Source: an uncultured Duncaniella sp.
GTDB lineage: Bacteria; Bacteroidota; Bacteroidia; Bacteroidales; Muribaculaceae
DNA length: 64,000 bases
Assembly (NCBI GenBank): GCA_910577335.1
Contig: CAJTMJ010000014.1
Span: 1 to 64,000 of the forward strand
Reading direction: 5' to 3'
The position numbers and the translations under genes were made by a program. Position 1 is the first letter of the stretch. Each line of letters opens with the position of its first letter. Shown in pieces: positions 8,327 through 16,085 of this stretch. Below the pieces are notes generated by a model. It was not told the origin of the DNA. It saw only the letters and a program-made list of their open reading frames with translations, and searched no databases.

Positions 8327-8995
8327 TTAGTCACACCAGTTTATAGGGGTCTCACCTCGGGCTACGAGATACTCATTAGCTCTCGAAAACGGACGACTCC
8401 CGAAAAAACCTCTTGAGGCACTCAACGGCGACGGATGGGGCGATGTGATGACACAATTACGTGTACGGTCTATAAATTCACCCTTGCGCTGAGCGTAAGC
8501 GCCCCAAAGTATATAGACAATCCCCTCACGCTGAGTGGCAAGCGCACGTATGGCTGCGTCAGTGAACTCTTCCCAACCCTGATTTTGATGCGAGGCTGGA
8601 GAGCCGGCATTGACAGTCAATGTGGCATTAAGTAGCAGCACACCCTGACGAGCCCATCGGCTGAGATCACCGTTGGCGGGAGGGGTGCATTGCAGGTCAG
8701 ATTCAAGTTCTTTGTAGATATTACGCAATGACCGGGGCAACTCAACACCCGGATTTACCGAAAAGCTCAGACCGTTAGCCTGTCCGGCGCCGGGATAAGG
8801 GTCCTGACCGAGTATCACCACCTTCACCTTGTCAAAAGGGCATGAGTCAAAAGCCGCAAAAATTTGACCGGCAGGTGGATATACCATCCTCGTGGCATAT
8901 TGGCTTCTCACGAAATTTGTAAGCCGGATGAAATATTCCTTGCTCCATTCCTGCTCAAGAGCTTTCTTCCATGAGGGATCGATGCGTACGTTCAT
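8327..8995 (-). CDS. ung: Uracil-DNA glycosylase, family 1
   Basis: Removes uracil from DNA in base-excision repair. 222 aa, normal for UNG family 1. The water-activating motif GQDPY is at 63-67 (Asp65), followed by PGAGQANGLSFSV. The uracil-recognition Asn lies in LLNATLTV, and the DNA-intercalation motif HPSPLSASRGFFGSRPFS has its His at about 187. The usual GQDPYH reads GQDPYP here, a small departure in a position that lines the pocket. First gene of the ung, DUF5103, DUF3109 minus-strand operon. Its promoter region is shared with the divergent tRNA-Arg. Confidence 0.96.
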   Translation of the reverse strand: MNVRIDPSWKKALEQEWSKEYFIRLTNFVRSQYATRMVYPPAGQIFAAFDSCPFDKVKVVILGQDPYPGAGQANGLSFSVNPGVELPRSLRNIYKELESDLQCTPPANGDLSRWARQGVLLLNATLTVNAGSPASHQNQGWEEFTDAAIRALATQREGIVYILWGAYAQRKGEFIDRTRNCVITSPHPSPLSASRGFFGSRPFSRANEYLVARGETPINWCD

Positions 8996-9028
8996 TGCTT
9001 TGAATTAACTTTTAGTGGCTACTTATTT

Positions 9029-9060
9029 TTTGCAAAAATACAAAATTTTGTCTAAATTTG
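9029..9060 (+). promoter_or_regulatory. Promoter of tRNA-Arg, back to back with ung promoter
   Basis: TTTG (9029-9032), 20 bp, TAAATTTG (9053-9060): a textbook Bacteroidetes promoter 52 bp before the tRNA. On the minus strand TATTTTTG (complement of 9033-9040) could be the ung -7 box, so the two divergent promoters overlap. Confidence 0.75.
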
Positions 9061-9112
9061 CACACTGTAAATGGCTGTACGGTCATTTAAACCGTATTAA
9101 AACCATGTTAAT

Positions 9113-9184
9113 GTTCCCGTAGTTCAATGGATAGAATATCGGATTCCGGTTCCGACGATTAGGGTTCGACTCCCTACGGGAATA
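9113..9184 (+). tRNA. tRNA-Arg (anticodon CCG)
   Basis: Cloverleaf of 72 nt. Acceptor GTTCCCG (9113-9119) pairs with CGGGAAT (9177-9183). The anticodon stem is TCGGA/TCCGA with loop TTCCGGT, giving anticodon CCG, which reads CGG. The T arm contains GGGTTCGACTCCC. No CCA is encoded. Confidence 0.95.
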
Positions 9185-9230
9185 CTAAAATTCAGACCAT
9201 AACACCGTATTTTTTTAATAATTACCGGAA

Positions 9231-9443
9231 ATGAGACATTGGATACTACTAATACTTTTTGCGATCGGTCTCCTGATAAATCTCAAAGGATATTTTTATC
9301 CAGTGAAAGTGGAGTCGTCCAAAAACGACACCGAGCTTGCAGCTAAGTGTATGGCAATGAGCAAAAAATATTGCGGGTTAAGCGCTATAATATTCTTAGT
9401 GCTGGTACTTGACCAAATCCAAAGTATTGTCACCGGAGAATAA
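9231..9443 (+). CDS. Small two-helix membrane protein, hypothetical
   Basis: 70 residues. A first hydrophobic helix spans about residues 3-20 (WILLILFAIGLLINL) and a second about 49-63 (GLSAIIFLVLVLDQI), with a short charged loop between. The start ATG is preceded by a CCGGAAA-like site. It lies between two tRNA genes. I know no family; length and composition are the only support, so it could be a chance frame. Confidence 0.5.
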   Translation: MRHWILLILFAIGLLINLKGYFYPVKVESSKNDTELAAKCMAMSKKYCGLSAIIFLVLVLDQIQSIVTGE

Positions 9444-9456
9444 GTTAAGACGGTTA

Positions 9457-9488
9457 TTTGGAGATATGACAAAAAAGATTTAACTTTG
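9457..9488 (+). promoter_or_regulatory. Promoter of tRNA-Leu
   Basis: TTTG (9457-9460), 20 bp, TAACTTTG (9481-9488): exact Bacteroidetes promoter spacing, 39 bp before the mature tRNA. Confidence 0.8.
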
Positions 9489-9527
9489 CGCCGTAAATCC
9501 AACACCGCATTTACATTCCCAAAGGAT

Positions 9528-9611
9528 GCTCGAATGGTGGAATGGTAGACACGAAGGACTTAAAATCCTTTGGTCATTGCGACTGTGCGGGTTCGAGTCC
9601 CGCTTCGAGCA
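9528..9611 (+). tRNA. tRNA-Leu (anticodon UAA)
   Basis: 84-nt class II tRNA. Acceptor GCTCGAA (9528-9534) pairs with TTCGAGC (9604-9610). The anticodon stem is AAGGA/TCCTT with loop CTTAAAA (anticodon TAA). It has a long variable arm as expected for Leu, and T arm CGGGTTCGAGTCCCG. Confidence 0.96.
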
Positions 9612-9616
9612 CGACC

Positions 9617-9660
9617 CAAAATCGCAACTATCAGCAAACAAGGTAGTTGCGATTTTTATT
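9617..9660 (+). terminator. Terminator after tRNA-Leu
   Basis: AAAATCGCAACTA (9618-9630) pairs with TAGTTGCGATTTT (9644-9656) and is followed by T-rich sequence. From here to 9878 I see nothing else convincing. Confidence 0.85.
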
Positions 9661-9878
9661 TTGTCAATTTTGACTACCATTTTACTATTTGTTGAGCACT
9701 TTCCGTCCTCCATGTGTCTGAATTTCACTGCTCGAACGAACTTTACGACTTTATTCCGATTAGGTTTACGATGTATATTGGTTGATGTATTTTCATGCTT
9801 TGAGAATTTTTGCCAATGTTGGCACTTTTTCTCAAAGGGACATTCTGCACCTATATTACGATGCAACTATCATAGCAC

Positions 9879-10355
9879 TTATGGCGTAGAGATATTGTTG
9901 TTTACCTTATTAACACTGCGCTGTGGCTTAGACACATGGCGCAGTTTTTCTTTCTTATTGACTTTGGAAAGCATACGTAGCCGTTCACGCTCTTCCTGAC
10001 GGCGTTCACGACGGTTTTTCATGATTTTCGGCTGGATTGTCTGTGTGGTCTCGTCACTTATAGGGAGCGGTTTAATCTCGCAAGCGGTCCGTGTGGCTGC
10101 CTTGCGACGCATGGCGGCTCTTTCACGGGCACGGCGCGAACGCTCTGCCGCCCTATCCACCTCGGGGCGTATCATCGAAAAGGCAACTACCACATTGGCA
10201 GGGATATCATCCCCCGGAATTTTTCCATCACGGATATAATCGTCCAATACGGCAATAGCAAGCAGTGCTAAAGAAGGATTGTTGAGCTGGACAGAGAACA
10301 GGTTTACGATACGTTCGGTAAGGTCGGCATACACCTTTTTGGAAATGGTAATCAT
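9879..10355 (-). CDS. Basic hypothetical protein, 158 aa
   Basis: The N-terminal half (~1-60) is folded-looking (MITISKKVYADLTERIV, LALLAIAVLDDYIRDGKIP) and contains VVAFSMIRPEVDRAAERSR. The rest is very rich in Arg/Lys/Ala (RRARERAAMRRKAA, NRRERRQEERERLR), suggesting nucleic-acid binding or disorder. The AFSxIRPExDR stretch reminds me of DUF6291-like proteins of mobile elements, but I cannot confirm this. It sits between tRNA-Leu and the 194-bp foldback repeat, a location where integrated DNA often leaves remnants. Function unknown. Confidence 0.65.
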   Translation of the reverse strand: MITISKKVYADLTERIVNLFSVQLNNPSLALLAIAVLDDYIRDGKIPGDDIPANVVVAFSMIRPEVDRAAERSRRARERAAMRRKAATRTACEIKPLPISDETTQTIQPKIMKNRRERRQEERERLRMLSKVNKKEKLRHVSKPQRSVNKVNNNISTP

Positions 10356-10446
10356 AGCGTTAAAAAATTAAATTGTGGAGTAAAAGGTTTAATTTTACTC
10401 CACAAAAATAGCATGATATTCCACCAAAAAGGTGCGAAAAATTCAA

Positions 10447-10640
10447 TGAACTGATTTAAACTTTTTATAAAATGTTAAACTCAGGCTGAAAATTACCTTG
10501 TTTTCAATCTTTGAAGCTCTTTTCGGCTGAATTATCAGCATCTCTTCGGTCACTTAGCTCGCTAAGCTCCCTCATCGAGCTGGTAATTCATCTCGAAAAT
10601 AGCATCAAATCTTAAAAAATAAAAAGTTTAAATCAGTTCA
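10447..10640 (+). repeat. 194-bp foldback element, copy 1
   Basis: The terminal inverted repeats are perfect over 22 bp (10447-10468, starting TGAACTGATTTAAAC, and 10619-10640). Inside, TTTGAAGC..TTTTCG..GAATTATCAGC on the left is nearly complementary to GCTGGTAATTC..CGAAAA..GCATCAAA on the right, with a central CTTAGC/GCTAAG dyad. Most of the element can therefore fold into one long imperfect hairpin. It codes for nothing. A second copy of identical length lies at 25339-25532 with 7 mismatches (about 96% identity), in the same orientation. It ends 26 bp after the tonB stop. Confidence 0.9.
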
Positions 10641-10666
10641 ATTTGCAATTTTTTTCGGGAATTATA

Positions 10667-11470
10667 TCACTGGAAACGGTATGTGATGGTGCCGGTCTGG
10701 GATGCGGGAGCATTGTTATCGACCGAGAACTGGGAGCGCATGGCAGCGTTCTCGCAATTCTTTCGTGCGGTAGAGCTTGCAGCCGCCGCACCGGTACCCG
10801 ACATATAAGTGGCATCGGTAACTTTACCCTGACGGTTGACACTCACCCTGATAGTGATGGTGCCAAGAGGGGCACTCGCAGGTGTGTGCCATGCGGCTAA
10901 TGAACGACCCTTAAGATTGAAACCGGGACTGCCACTGACAGCTCCCACTGTAGAATTTCCGTTGGGGCTTCCGGCATTACCGCTTCCCGAACCACCGGTG
11001 CCTGTCTTGCCAAACTGAACCTTATTGGCTATTGCCTTGCGAGTCTCCTGTTCACGTTTTGCACGTTCGGCAGCCTCTATCTCAGCCTTTGTGGGACCGG
11101 TTTTCTCAGGCACAGGCTTAGGCTCTACCTTTGCCGGGGAGGGACGTTTGGAGCTAACCACAGGAGCAGGAGTGGCGGGCTCGCCACTGTTTTCCATTGC
11201 TTCCACTTCAGGAGCGGGAGCTTCGGGAGCCTGAGCCTCGGCAGCGGGAGCTGGTTCGCTTGTGTTTTGCGCAAGCTCCGGGCGGTCACCTATCATCACA
11301 TATTCACCGCCAAACAGAACCTCGGCAGAATCGACAGGAGGCCATGTGCGCTCATTATCCTCCACGCCGTTGTAGCGCAGATAGAGCGAGAGCAGAAGCA
11401 CCACGAGCATCACATGGAACACCAAGGTGCAAATCAGAGCTATGAGTTTATTGCGATGATTGGATGTCAT
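10667..11470 (-). CDS. TonB family energy transducer
   Basis: Links the proton-motive force used by ExbB/ExbD to outer-membrane TonB-dependent transporters. 267 aa. The N-terminal anchor helix (LIALICTLVFHVMLVVLLLSLYL, ~8-31) contains the conserved Ser/His-type position as FH. A periplasmic Pro/Ala/Glu-rich spacer (~70-150) is followed by a C-terminal domain with LGTITIRVSVNRQGKVTDATYMSGTG (~200-225) ending TITYRFQ. The C-terminal module is of the TonB_C/AgmX type rather than E. coli TonB. Last gene of the exbB-exbD-tonB operon, 32 bp after exbD. The SusC protein in this window is a plausible client. Confidence 0.88.
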   Translation of the reverse strand: MTSNHRNKLIALICTLVFHVMLVVLLLSLYLRYNGVEDNERTWPPVDSAEVLFGGEYVMIGDRPELAQNTSEPAPAAEAQAPEAPAPEVEAMENSGEPATPAPVVSSKRPSPAKVEPKPVPEKTGPTKAEIEAAERAKREQETRKAIANKVQFGKTGTGGSGSGNAGSPNGNSTVGAVSGSPGFNLKGRSLAAWHTPASAPLGTITIRVSVNRQGKVTDATYMSGTGAAAASSTARKNCENAAMRSQFSVDNNAPASQTGTITYRFQ

Positions 11471-11502
11471 TACTAACTATTAATATACTATAAGTTAATG
11501 CC

Positions 11503-11937
11503 TTAATTAGCAGCCGGGCGGGCGGAGGTCGGAGCGGGCTTAGTGGCAAGCACCATCTTCAGATTATTCTGTGCGCCAAGATCAAGGACCTTCACAAGTG
11601 TGCCGTAAGTCACCTCCTCATCGGCATACACGGCTATGTAATCGTCCTCGGTCTCGTTACGTGTGCTCTGCAAAAATCCGAGAAGCTGCTCAAGCGTCAC
11701 TGCCACCGGCTCACTCTCATCGGCAGTGGCATATATAGCTCCCTCCTTATCGATATATACACGAGTGGTGGGCTTAAGCACTGTCTGCTTTGAACTTTCA
11801 GGTAGATTCACCTCCAATGCCGTAGGGAACACAAATGTGGAGGTGACCATGAAAAAGATGAGCAGCAGGAAGATGACATCGGTCATAGATGCCATCGAGA
11901 ATGCAGCCATCATTGTGTTTTGTCGCTTTAACGCCAT
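11503..11937 (-). CDS. exbD: ExbD/TolR biopolymer transport protein
   Basis: 144-aa inner-membrane partner of ExbB. One transmembrane helix (~18-40, MTDVIFLLLIFFMVTSTFV) carries the essential proton-carrying Asp at residue 20. The periplasmic domain follows (VNLPESSKQTVLKPTTRVYIDKEGAIYA) and ends in an Ala/Pro tail. Length is normal. Positioned between exbB (gap 35 bp) and tonB (gap 32 bp). Confidence 0.93.
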   Translation of the reverse strand: MALKRQNTMMAAFSMASMTDVIFLLLIFFMVTSTFVFPTALEVNLPESSKQTVLKPTTRVYIDKEGAIYATADESEPVAVTLEQLLGFLQSTRNETEDDYIAVYADEEVTYGTLVKVLDLGAQNNLKMVLATKPAPTSARPAAN

Positions 11938-11972
11938 GGTGATAACGATAAAATGTAGGTTATGAGGGATTG

Positions 11973-12677
11973 TTATGCCGGCTCGTTAAGAAGGTCCATG
12001 AACTCCATGGTACGTGCTTCAAGCTTGTTCATAACCTTATTGATACGTGCCACAAGGTAGTTGTAGGCGAAGAGGGCTATGATACCGACAATAAGACCAG
12101 CCACCGTAGTGACCAAAGCGGCATATATACCGTCGGCGAGCACTGCTATGTTAGCGCTTGAACCTGCGCTTGCAAGATTATAGAAGGCGGTGACCATACC
12201 TATAACAGTTCCGAGGAAGCCGATCATCGGCGCGCCGGCAGCGGTTGTGGCAAGCCAAGGAAGACCTTTTTCAAGGTTAGACACCTCGATGTTACCGGTG
12301 TTTTCAATTGTCACAAGCACATCGTTCATCGGTCGTCCTATACGTGATATACCTTTAGCTATCAGACGGGCGTAGGGAGTGTCGGTCTTCGCACAAAGCT
12401 TGCGGGCGCTCTCTATCTCTCCGTCATGGATATAATCCTTTATACGTTCCATAAACGACCCGTCCTCACGCTGCGCACGGCTTATCACAATGCAACGCTC
12501 TATGAAAATATAAATACTCAATATGGAAAGGATAGCCAGCGGGATCATGATAAATCCGCCACGCATAGTCAAATCCCACACTGAAAGTTCCTGAACCACT
12601 TGGGCTGCCTGCGCTTGGGCTGCCTCAACATTAGTGCCAACCGAGGCAATAGTATCTACAAACTCTCCTTGAAACAT
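11973..12677 (-). CDS. exbB: MotA/TolQ/ExbB proton channel protein
   Basis: 234-aa inner-membrane proton channel subunit. Three transmembrane helices are visible: ~38-62 (FIMIPLAILSILSIYIFIERCI), ~140-165 (GLPWLATTAAGAPMIGFLGTVIGMVTAF) and ~180-215 (ALVTTVAGLIVGIIALFAYNYLV). The family hallmarks are the pore-lining GTVxGM and the Ala/Thr-rich third helix. First gene of the exbB-exbD-tonB operon; about 120 bp separate it from pdxJ upstream, which may feed into it. Confidence 0.93.
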   Translation of the reverse strand: MFQGEFVDTIASVGTNVEAAQAQAAQVVQELSVWDLTMRGGFIMIPLAILSILSIYIFIERCIVISRAQREDGSFMERIKDYIHDGEIESARKLCAKTDTPYARLIAKGISRIGRPMNDVLVTIENTGNIEVSNLEKGLPWLATTAAGAPMIGFLGTVIGMVTAFYNLASAGSSANIAVLADGIYAALVTTVAGLIVGIIALFAYNYLVARINKVMNKLEARTMEFMDLLNEPA

Positions 12678-12798
12678 GAAAACAGGGTTTATTTTAGTAA
12701 TGAATTTTTAATCTGATTAGTTAATTGTATCGGACGGACTGAAAAATCGTTTAGGGAAATCTTCAATCCGTCACCTTAAAAGCGACATTCCCGAGGGA

Positions 12799-13521
12799 TT
12801 AGCCGGCAGTTGTCAACTGCTTTTTATATTGCTTCACAGTCTCTTCAAGCCCTAAGTAGAGCGCATCGCATATAAGCGCATGGCCTATCGACACCTCGCT
12901 AAGGCGCGGGATGTTGCGATGGAAAAACTCGAGATTCTGCAAATTCAGGTCATGTCCGGCATTGACACCGAGACCTTCCGAAAACGCCACTTTGGCAGCT
13001 TCGACAAACGGAGCCACAGCCTTTTCGGGATTTATAGGAAATTCATCGGCATACGGCTTGGTGTAAAGCTCCACACGGTCAGCACCGGTCTTGGCGGCAA
13101 GGCGGATATTATCGACATCCGTACCGACAAAGATCGAAGAGCGGATACCAGCGTCACGCAGACGCTCCACAATACCTGTCAGGAAGTCCATATTGGCAGC
13201 TACATCCCATCCGGCGCTTGAAGTCAGAGCATCTGGGGCATCGGGCACAAGCGTGACCTGTTCAGGCTTCACCTGAAGCACCAGTTCCATGAATTCCTCC
13301 GAAGGATAACCTTCAATGTTAAATTCAGTCTTGACCAGCGGGCGAAGGCTGTAGACATCCGCACGGCGTATGTGGCGTTCGTCAGGACGGGGATGCACAG
13401 TGATGCCGTCAGCCCCGAAAGCCTCGCAATCGGCAGCCACTTTCAACAGATCGGGCACATTCTCGCCCCGGGCGTTGCGCAGAGTGGCTATTTTATTAAT
13501 ATTAACGCTAAGATTTGTCAT
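12799..13521 (-). CDS. pdxJ: Pyridoxine 5'-phosphate synthase
   Basis: Condenses 1-deoxyxylulose 5-phosphate with 3-amino-2-oxopropyl phosphate in the DXP-dependent vitamin B6 pathway. 240 aa, the usual length. Diagnostic parts: LSVNINKIATLRNARG, ADGITVHPRPDERHIR (catalytic His/Arg), FNIEGYPSEEF, VTLVPD (Glu/Asp region), and GLGVNAGHDLNLQNL with SIGHALI near the C-terminus. pdxB, an earlier step of the same pathway, is also in this window (44909-45931). Reads away from NAD kinase through a shared upstream region. Confidence 0.96.
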   Translation of the reverse strand: MTNLSVNINKIATLRNARGENVPDLLKVAADCEAFGADGITVHPRPDERHIRRADVYSLRPLVKTEFNIEGYPSEEFMELVLQVKPEQVTLVPDAPDALTSSAGWDVAANMDFLTGIVERLRDAGIRSSIFVGTDVDNIRLAAKTGADRVELYTKPYADEFPINPEKAVAPFVEAAKVAFSEGLGVNAGHDLNLQNLEFFHRNIPRLSEVSIGHALICDALYLGLEETVKQYKKQLTTAG

Positions 13522-13572
13522 TTTCGGAATCTTTTTGTCTGCCTTGAGGGTTCAATATATAAAGTTTATTTG

Positions 13573-13610
13573 TAATTTTGTCCCCTCTGACAATCAACGA
13601 TGCAAAATTA
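13573..13610. promoter_or_regulatory. Divergent promoter region between pdxJ and the ACT-like/NAD kinase operon
   Basis: TAATTTTG at 13573-13580 (plus strand) and TAATTTTG on the minus strand (complement of 13603-13610) both fit the Bacteroidetes -7 box. They would drive the two divergent transcription units. The -33 boxes are weak. Confidence 0.45.
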
Positions 13611-13638
13611 GTCAGAAAAAACTAAAAACTGAAACATT

Positions 13639-14025
13639 TTGCCACTAAAAGACGACATATTATCTCAAAATCAGACATTGGCTCTGCCGCCACACCCTGA
13701 GCTTGCCCGACTCTTCCCACCTGTGGAGGAGAGCAGCACGCTCCTACTCTCATGCCGCAGAGGTGATTACAGTGCCTCACGCATAGCCCGTGCAGTGGAG
13801 GATTGCGATGCGCACCTGCTCAATCTCAATGTCACAGCCGACACCGACAACCTTGACAATCGCATAGCGATAGAAATAAGGGTGTCACACCGCAACCCGT
13901 TATCCGTGGCAAGGTCATTGGAACGCTACGGCTACGAGGTAGAGGGCTTCGACTCGGCGTCAATCGCCGACAATGATTTGATACGCTCTCGTCTCGCAGA
14001 GCTGATGCATTATTTAGAGGTATAA
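13639..14025 (+). CDS. ACT-like domain protein (C-terminal half of a CBS-ACT protein type)
   Basis: 128 residues starting at a TTG (13639); an in-frame ATG at 13600 is followed three codons later by a stop, so it cannot be used. The second half (LLLSCRRGDYSASRIARAVEDCDAHLLNLNV and RNPLSVARSLERYGYEVEGFDS) looks like the ACT-like C-terminal part of a CBS-domain protein that, as I recall, accompanies NAD kinase in Bacteroides. The CBS pair expected before it is absent: only ~30 residues precede the ACT-like part. Either a short natural form or a gene that lost its 5' half. It lies 16 bp before nadK, so cotranscription is likely. Function unknown. Confidence 0.7.
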   Translation: MPLKDDILSQNQTLALPPHPELARLFPPVEESSTLLLSCRRGDYSASRIARAVEDCDAHLLNLNVTADTDNLDNRIAIEIRVSHRNPLSVARSLERYGYEVEGFDSASIADNDLIRSRLAELMHYLEV

Positions 14026-14041
14026 GAAGAGATTTGTATAC

Positions 14042-14926
14042 ATGAAAGTTGCTGTATTCGGCAAGCGCCGTCAAAGTAGGGAGGACGCTCCCCTGATATT
14101 CGACCTTATAAACTCACTGTCGGAGCATAACGTGTTCATAACGGCGGAACGATTGTTCTTTGAAGCCATGACAAGGCTTACGGGCGATGCTCTTCCGGTA
14201 GACGATGTGTTTGAGGGGGATGATTTCACCGCCGATTTCGCCATAAGCATCGGTGGTGACGGCACATTCCTGCGCACTGCACGCTGGGTGGGCGCCAAGG
14301 AGATACCTATTATAGGTATCAACACCGGGCATCTCGGATTTCTTGCCGAAGAGTCCATAAAATCGGCTCCGCAGCTTATCGAAAGCCTTATTGAGGGAAA
14401 ATACTTCATAGAATCACGTTCGCTGCTTGAGGTCAGGGCTGTGGAGGGTGACATACGTTCGAGTCTGTCAGGATGGGCGTACGCTCTCAACGAAGTGGCA
14501 ATCCTCCGACAGGATACCGCATCCATGATCACAGTCAACACCCTGCTCGACAATATGCCTGTGGCATCCTATCAGGGTGACGGACTCATAATATCCACCC
14601 CTACCGGTAGCACGGCATACAATCTTTCGGTGGGAGGTCCGATAGTGCAGCCCACAGCGCCATGCTGGGTGCTTTCGCCGATAGCTCCCCACTCGTTGAC
14701 CATGCGGCCGTTAGTCGTGTCTGACAGTCACATCATTGAGACTTCGGTCGATTCACGAGCCGAGACTTATCGCCTAACGCTCGACGGCAGGACGCTGATT
14801 CTCCCCATAAATGTCAAACTCCGTGTGCGCCGTGCCGACTTCGTTGTGAAGGTATTCCACTCCAACGGGCACAACTTCATCGACACCCTCAGCGCCAAGC
14901 TCCTCTGGGGCATCTCCAAAAGATAA
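14042..14926 (+). CDS. nadK: NAD kinase
   Basis: Phosphorylates NAD to NADP. 294 aa, normal. The signature GGDGT is at 71-75 within DFAISIGGDGTFLRTAR. It is followed by GINTGHLGFLAEE, the NE-type motif in YALNEVAI, and DGLIISTPTGSTAYNLSVGGP, all family landmarks. It lies between the ACT-like gene (16 bp upstream) and the YgjP-type peptidase gene (15 bp downstream) and is probably cotranscribed with both. Confidence 0.96.
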   Translation: MKVAVFGKRRQSREDAPLIFDLINSLSEHNVFITAERLFFEAMTRLTGDALPVDDVFEGDDFTADFAISIGGDGTFLRTARWVGAKEIPIIGINTGHLGFLAEESIKSAPQLIESLIEGKYFIESRSLLEVRAVEGDIRSSLSGWAYALNEVAILRQDTASMITVNTLLDNMPVASYQGDGLIISTPTGSTAYNLSVGGPIVQPTAPCWVLSPIAPHSLTMRPLVVSDSHIIETSVDSRAETYRLTLDGRTLILPINVKLRVRRADFVVKVFHSNGHNFIDTLSAKLLWGISKR

Positions 14927-14941
14927 AAATTGACATCATAG

Positions 14942-15646
14942 ATGCCATACAATCTTGATGATAGGGAGTTGGGGGTGATTGAGGTGCGTGAAAGGCGCGG
15001 TTCATCACGCTTTTCCGCACGATGGAAAGAGGGGGGTCTCGTGGTGATAACACCCGTGGGTGTCAGCCGTAACGAGACGCTGAAGGCGATCGACGCCATG
15101 CGTGCGCGGCTATTGGCTCGGCGACCAGCCGCCATGTTTGAAATCGGGCACCCGTTGCAGCTTGACGGAGAGATAACCTATCATTTCGAAAGTTCACAGC
15201 TCCATCCCGACAAAATCATGCTCCATCCGTCAGACAACGGCGGAGTGGTAAGCATCGGCTCAAATCTGCAACTCGGCACACCTGCCACAGACGCAGCTAT
15301 CAGCCGTCTGCTGATAATGTCAGCCTACAGACTCGCACATATACATATACTCCCACGTGCCGCCGAACTCGCCGCCGGCTTAAAGCTTAAACCGGCAGGC
15401 TGGAAGATAGCCAGAGGGCGCCGCACCCTCGGCACTTGCTCCGGACGCGGGATAATATCACTATCCTCACTGCTGATATTCCTGCCTCAGGAACTGCGTG
15501 ACTACATAATCTATCACGAACTTGCACATCTCACCGAAATGAACCATTCCGAACGGTTCCACCGGCTCTGCAACCTATACTGCGGAGGGCGCGAAGCCGA
15601 GCTGATACGGCGGTTGCGAAATCACCGTTGGCAGATACTCAGATAG
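14942..15646 (+). CDS. YgjP/DUF45-type M48-like metallopeptidase
   Basis: 234-aa protein with the zinc-binding motif HELAHLTEMNHSERFH (HExxH plus a third ligand) near residue 195, preceded by the YgjP-like GRRTLGTCSGRGIISLSSLLIFLPQELRDYIIYHELAHL. It fits the YgjP/DUF45 family, cytoplasmic SprT/M48-related proteins of unclear substrate. No signal peptide or membrane segment. It begins 15 bp after nadK. Confidence 0.88.
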   Translation: MPYNLDDRELGVIEVRERRGSSRFSARWKEGGLVVITPVGVSRNETLKAIDAMRARLLARRPAAMFEIGHPLQLDGEITYHFESSQLHPDKIMLHPSDNGGVVSIGSNLQLGTPATDAAISRLLIMSAYRLAHIHILPRAAELAAGLKLKPAGWKIARGRRTLGTCSGRGIISLSSLLIFLPQELRDYIIYHELAHLTEMNHSERFHRLCNLYCGGREAELIRRLRNHRWQILR

Positions 15647-16085
15647 CGATTTCCCACTGAAATTTCATAACTTATCATAATTTTATATTTTTTTCGCAAA
15701 AAAGTTTGAAGAATCAAAAAAGTTGTTTTATATTTGCAAGCGAAATCAGGGCGTGAATGTAACCGTATCACAGTCGTGATTTCGTTTACTTCTTTAACCG
15801 AAGAGTCGGTTTTTGAAGGGATAATGTAGAGAGAAATAAGGGAAATATCGTACAAGACTAACATAAAATGTAGTGACCGGCAACAAACGGCGCATAATGC
15901 GTAGCGCCCGATGAGTGCCTGCATACATTCAACCCCGACATACAACTACCATCCTTCTTACCGGATGCCATAATTGTACCGTAAATTTTTCGCTCTGCGT
16001 GCCCTGACTGAAATTGAAGGCGCGCTATTTTTATTTGTATTAGAGATTAAATCATATATTAACAAAATTCTTAAAAAACTCTTGC
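15647..16085 (+). promoter_or_regulatory. SusC operon promoter and ~340-nt untranslated leader
   Basis: TTTG (15705-15708), 20 bp, TATATTTG (15729-15736) is an exact Bacteroidetes promoter. Transcription from it would give about 340 nt of leader before the SusC ATG at 16086. I see no convincing gene or classical riboswitch in the leader. Such long leaders before susC genes can be targets of small RNAs or regulators. An anti-sigma or two-component regulator gene is not adjacent. Confidence 0.6.

Noticed and set aside
9526..9866. Open frames across the tRNA-Leu gene on both strands
   Set aside because: They run through a perfect tRNA and its terminator and have no recognisable protein features.
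9528..10640. Integrative element attached to tRNA-Leu
   Set aside because: No integrase and no repeat of the tRNA 3' end found downstream.
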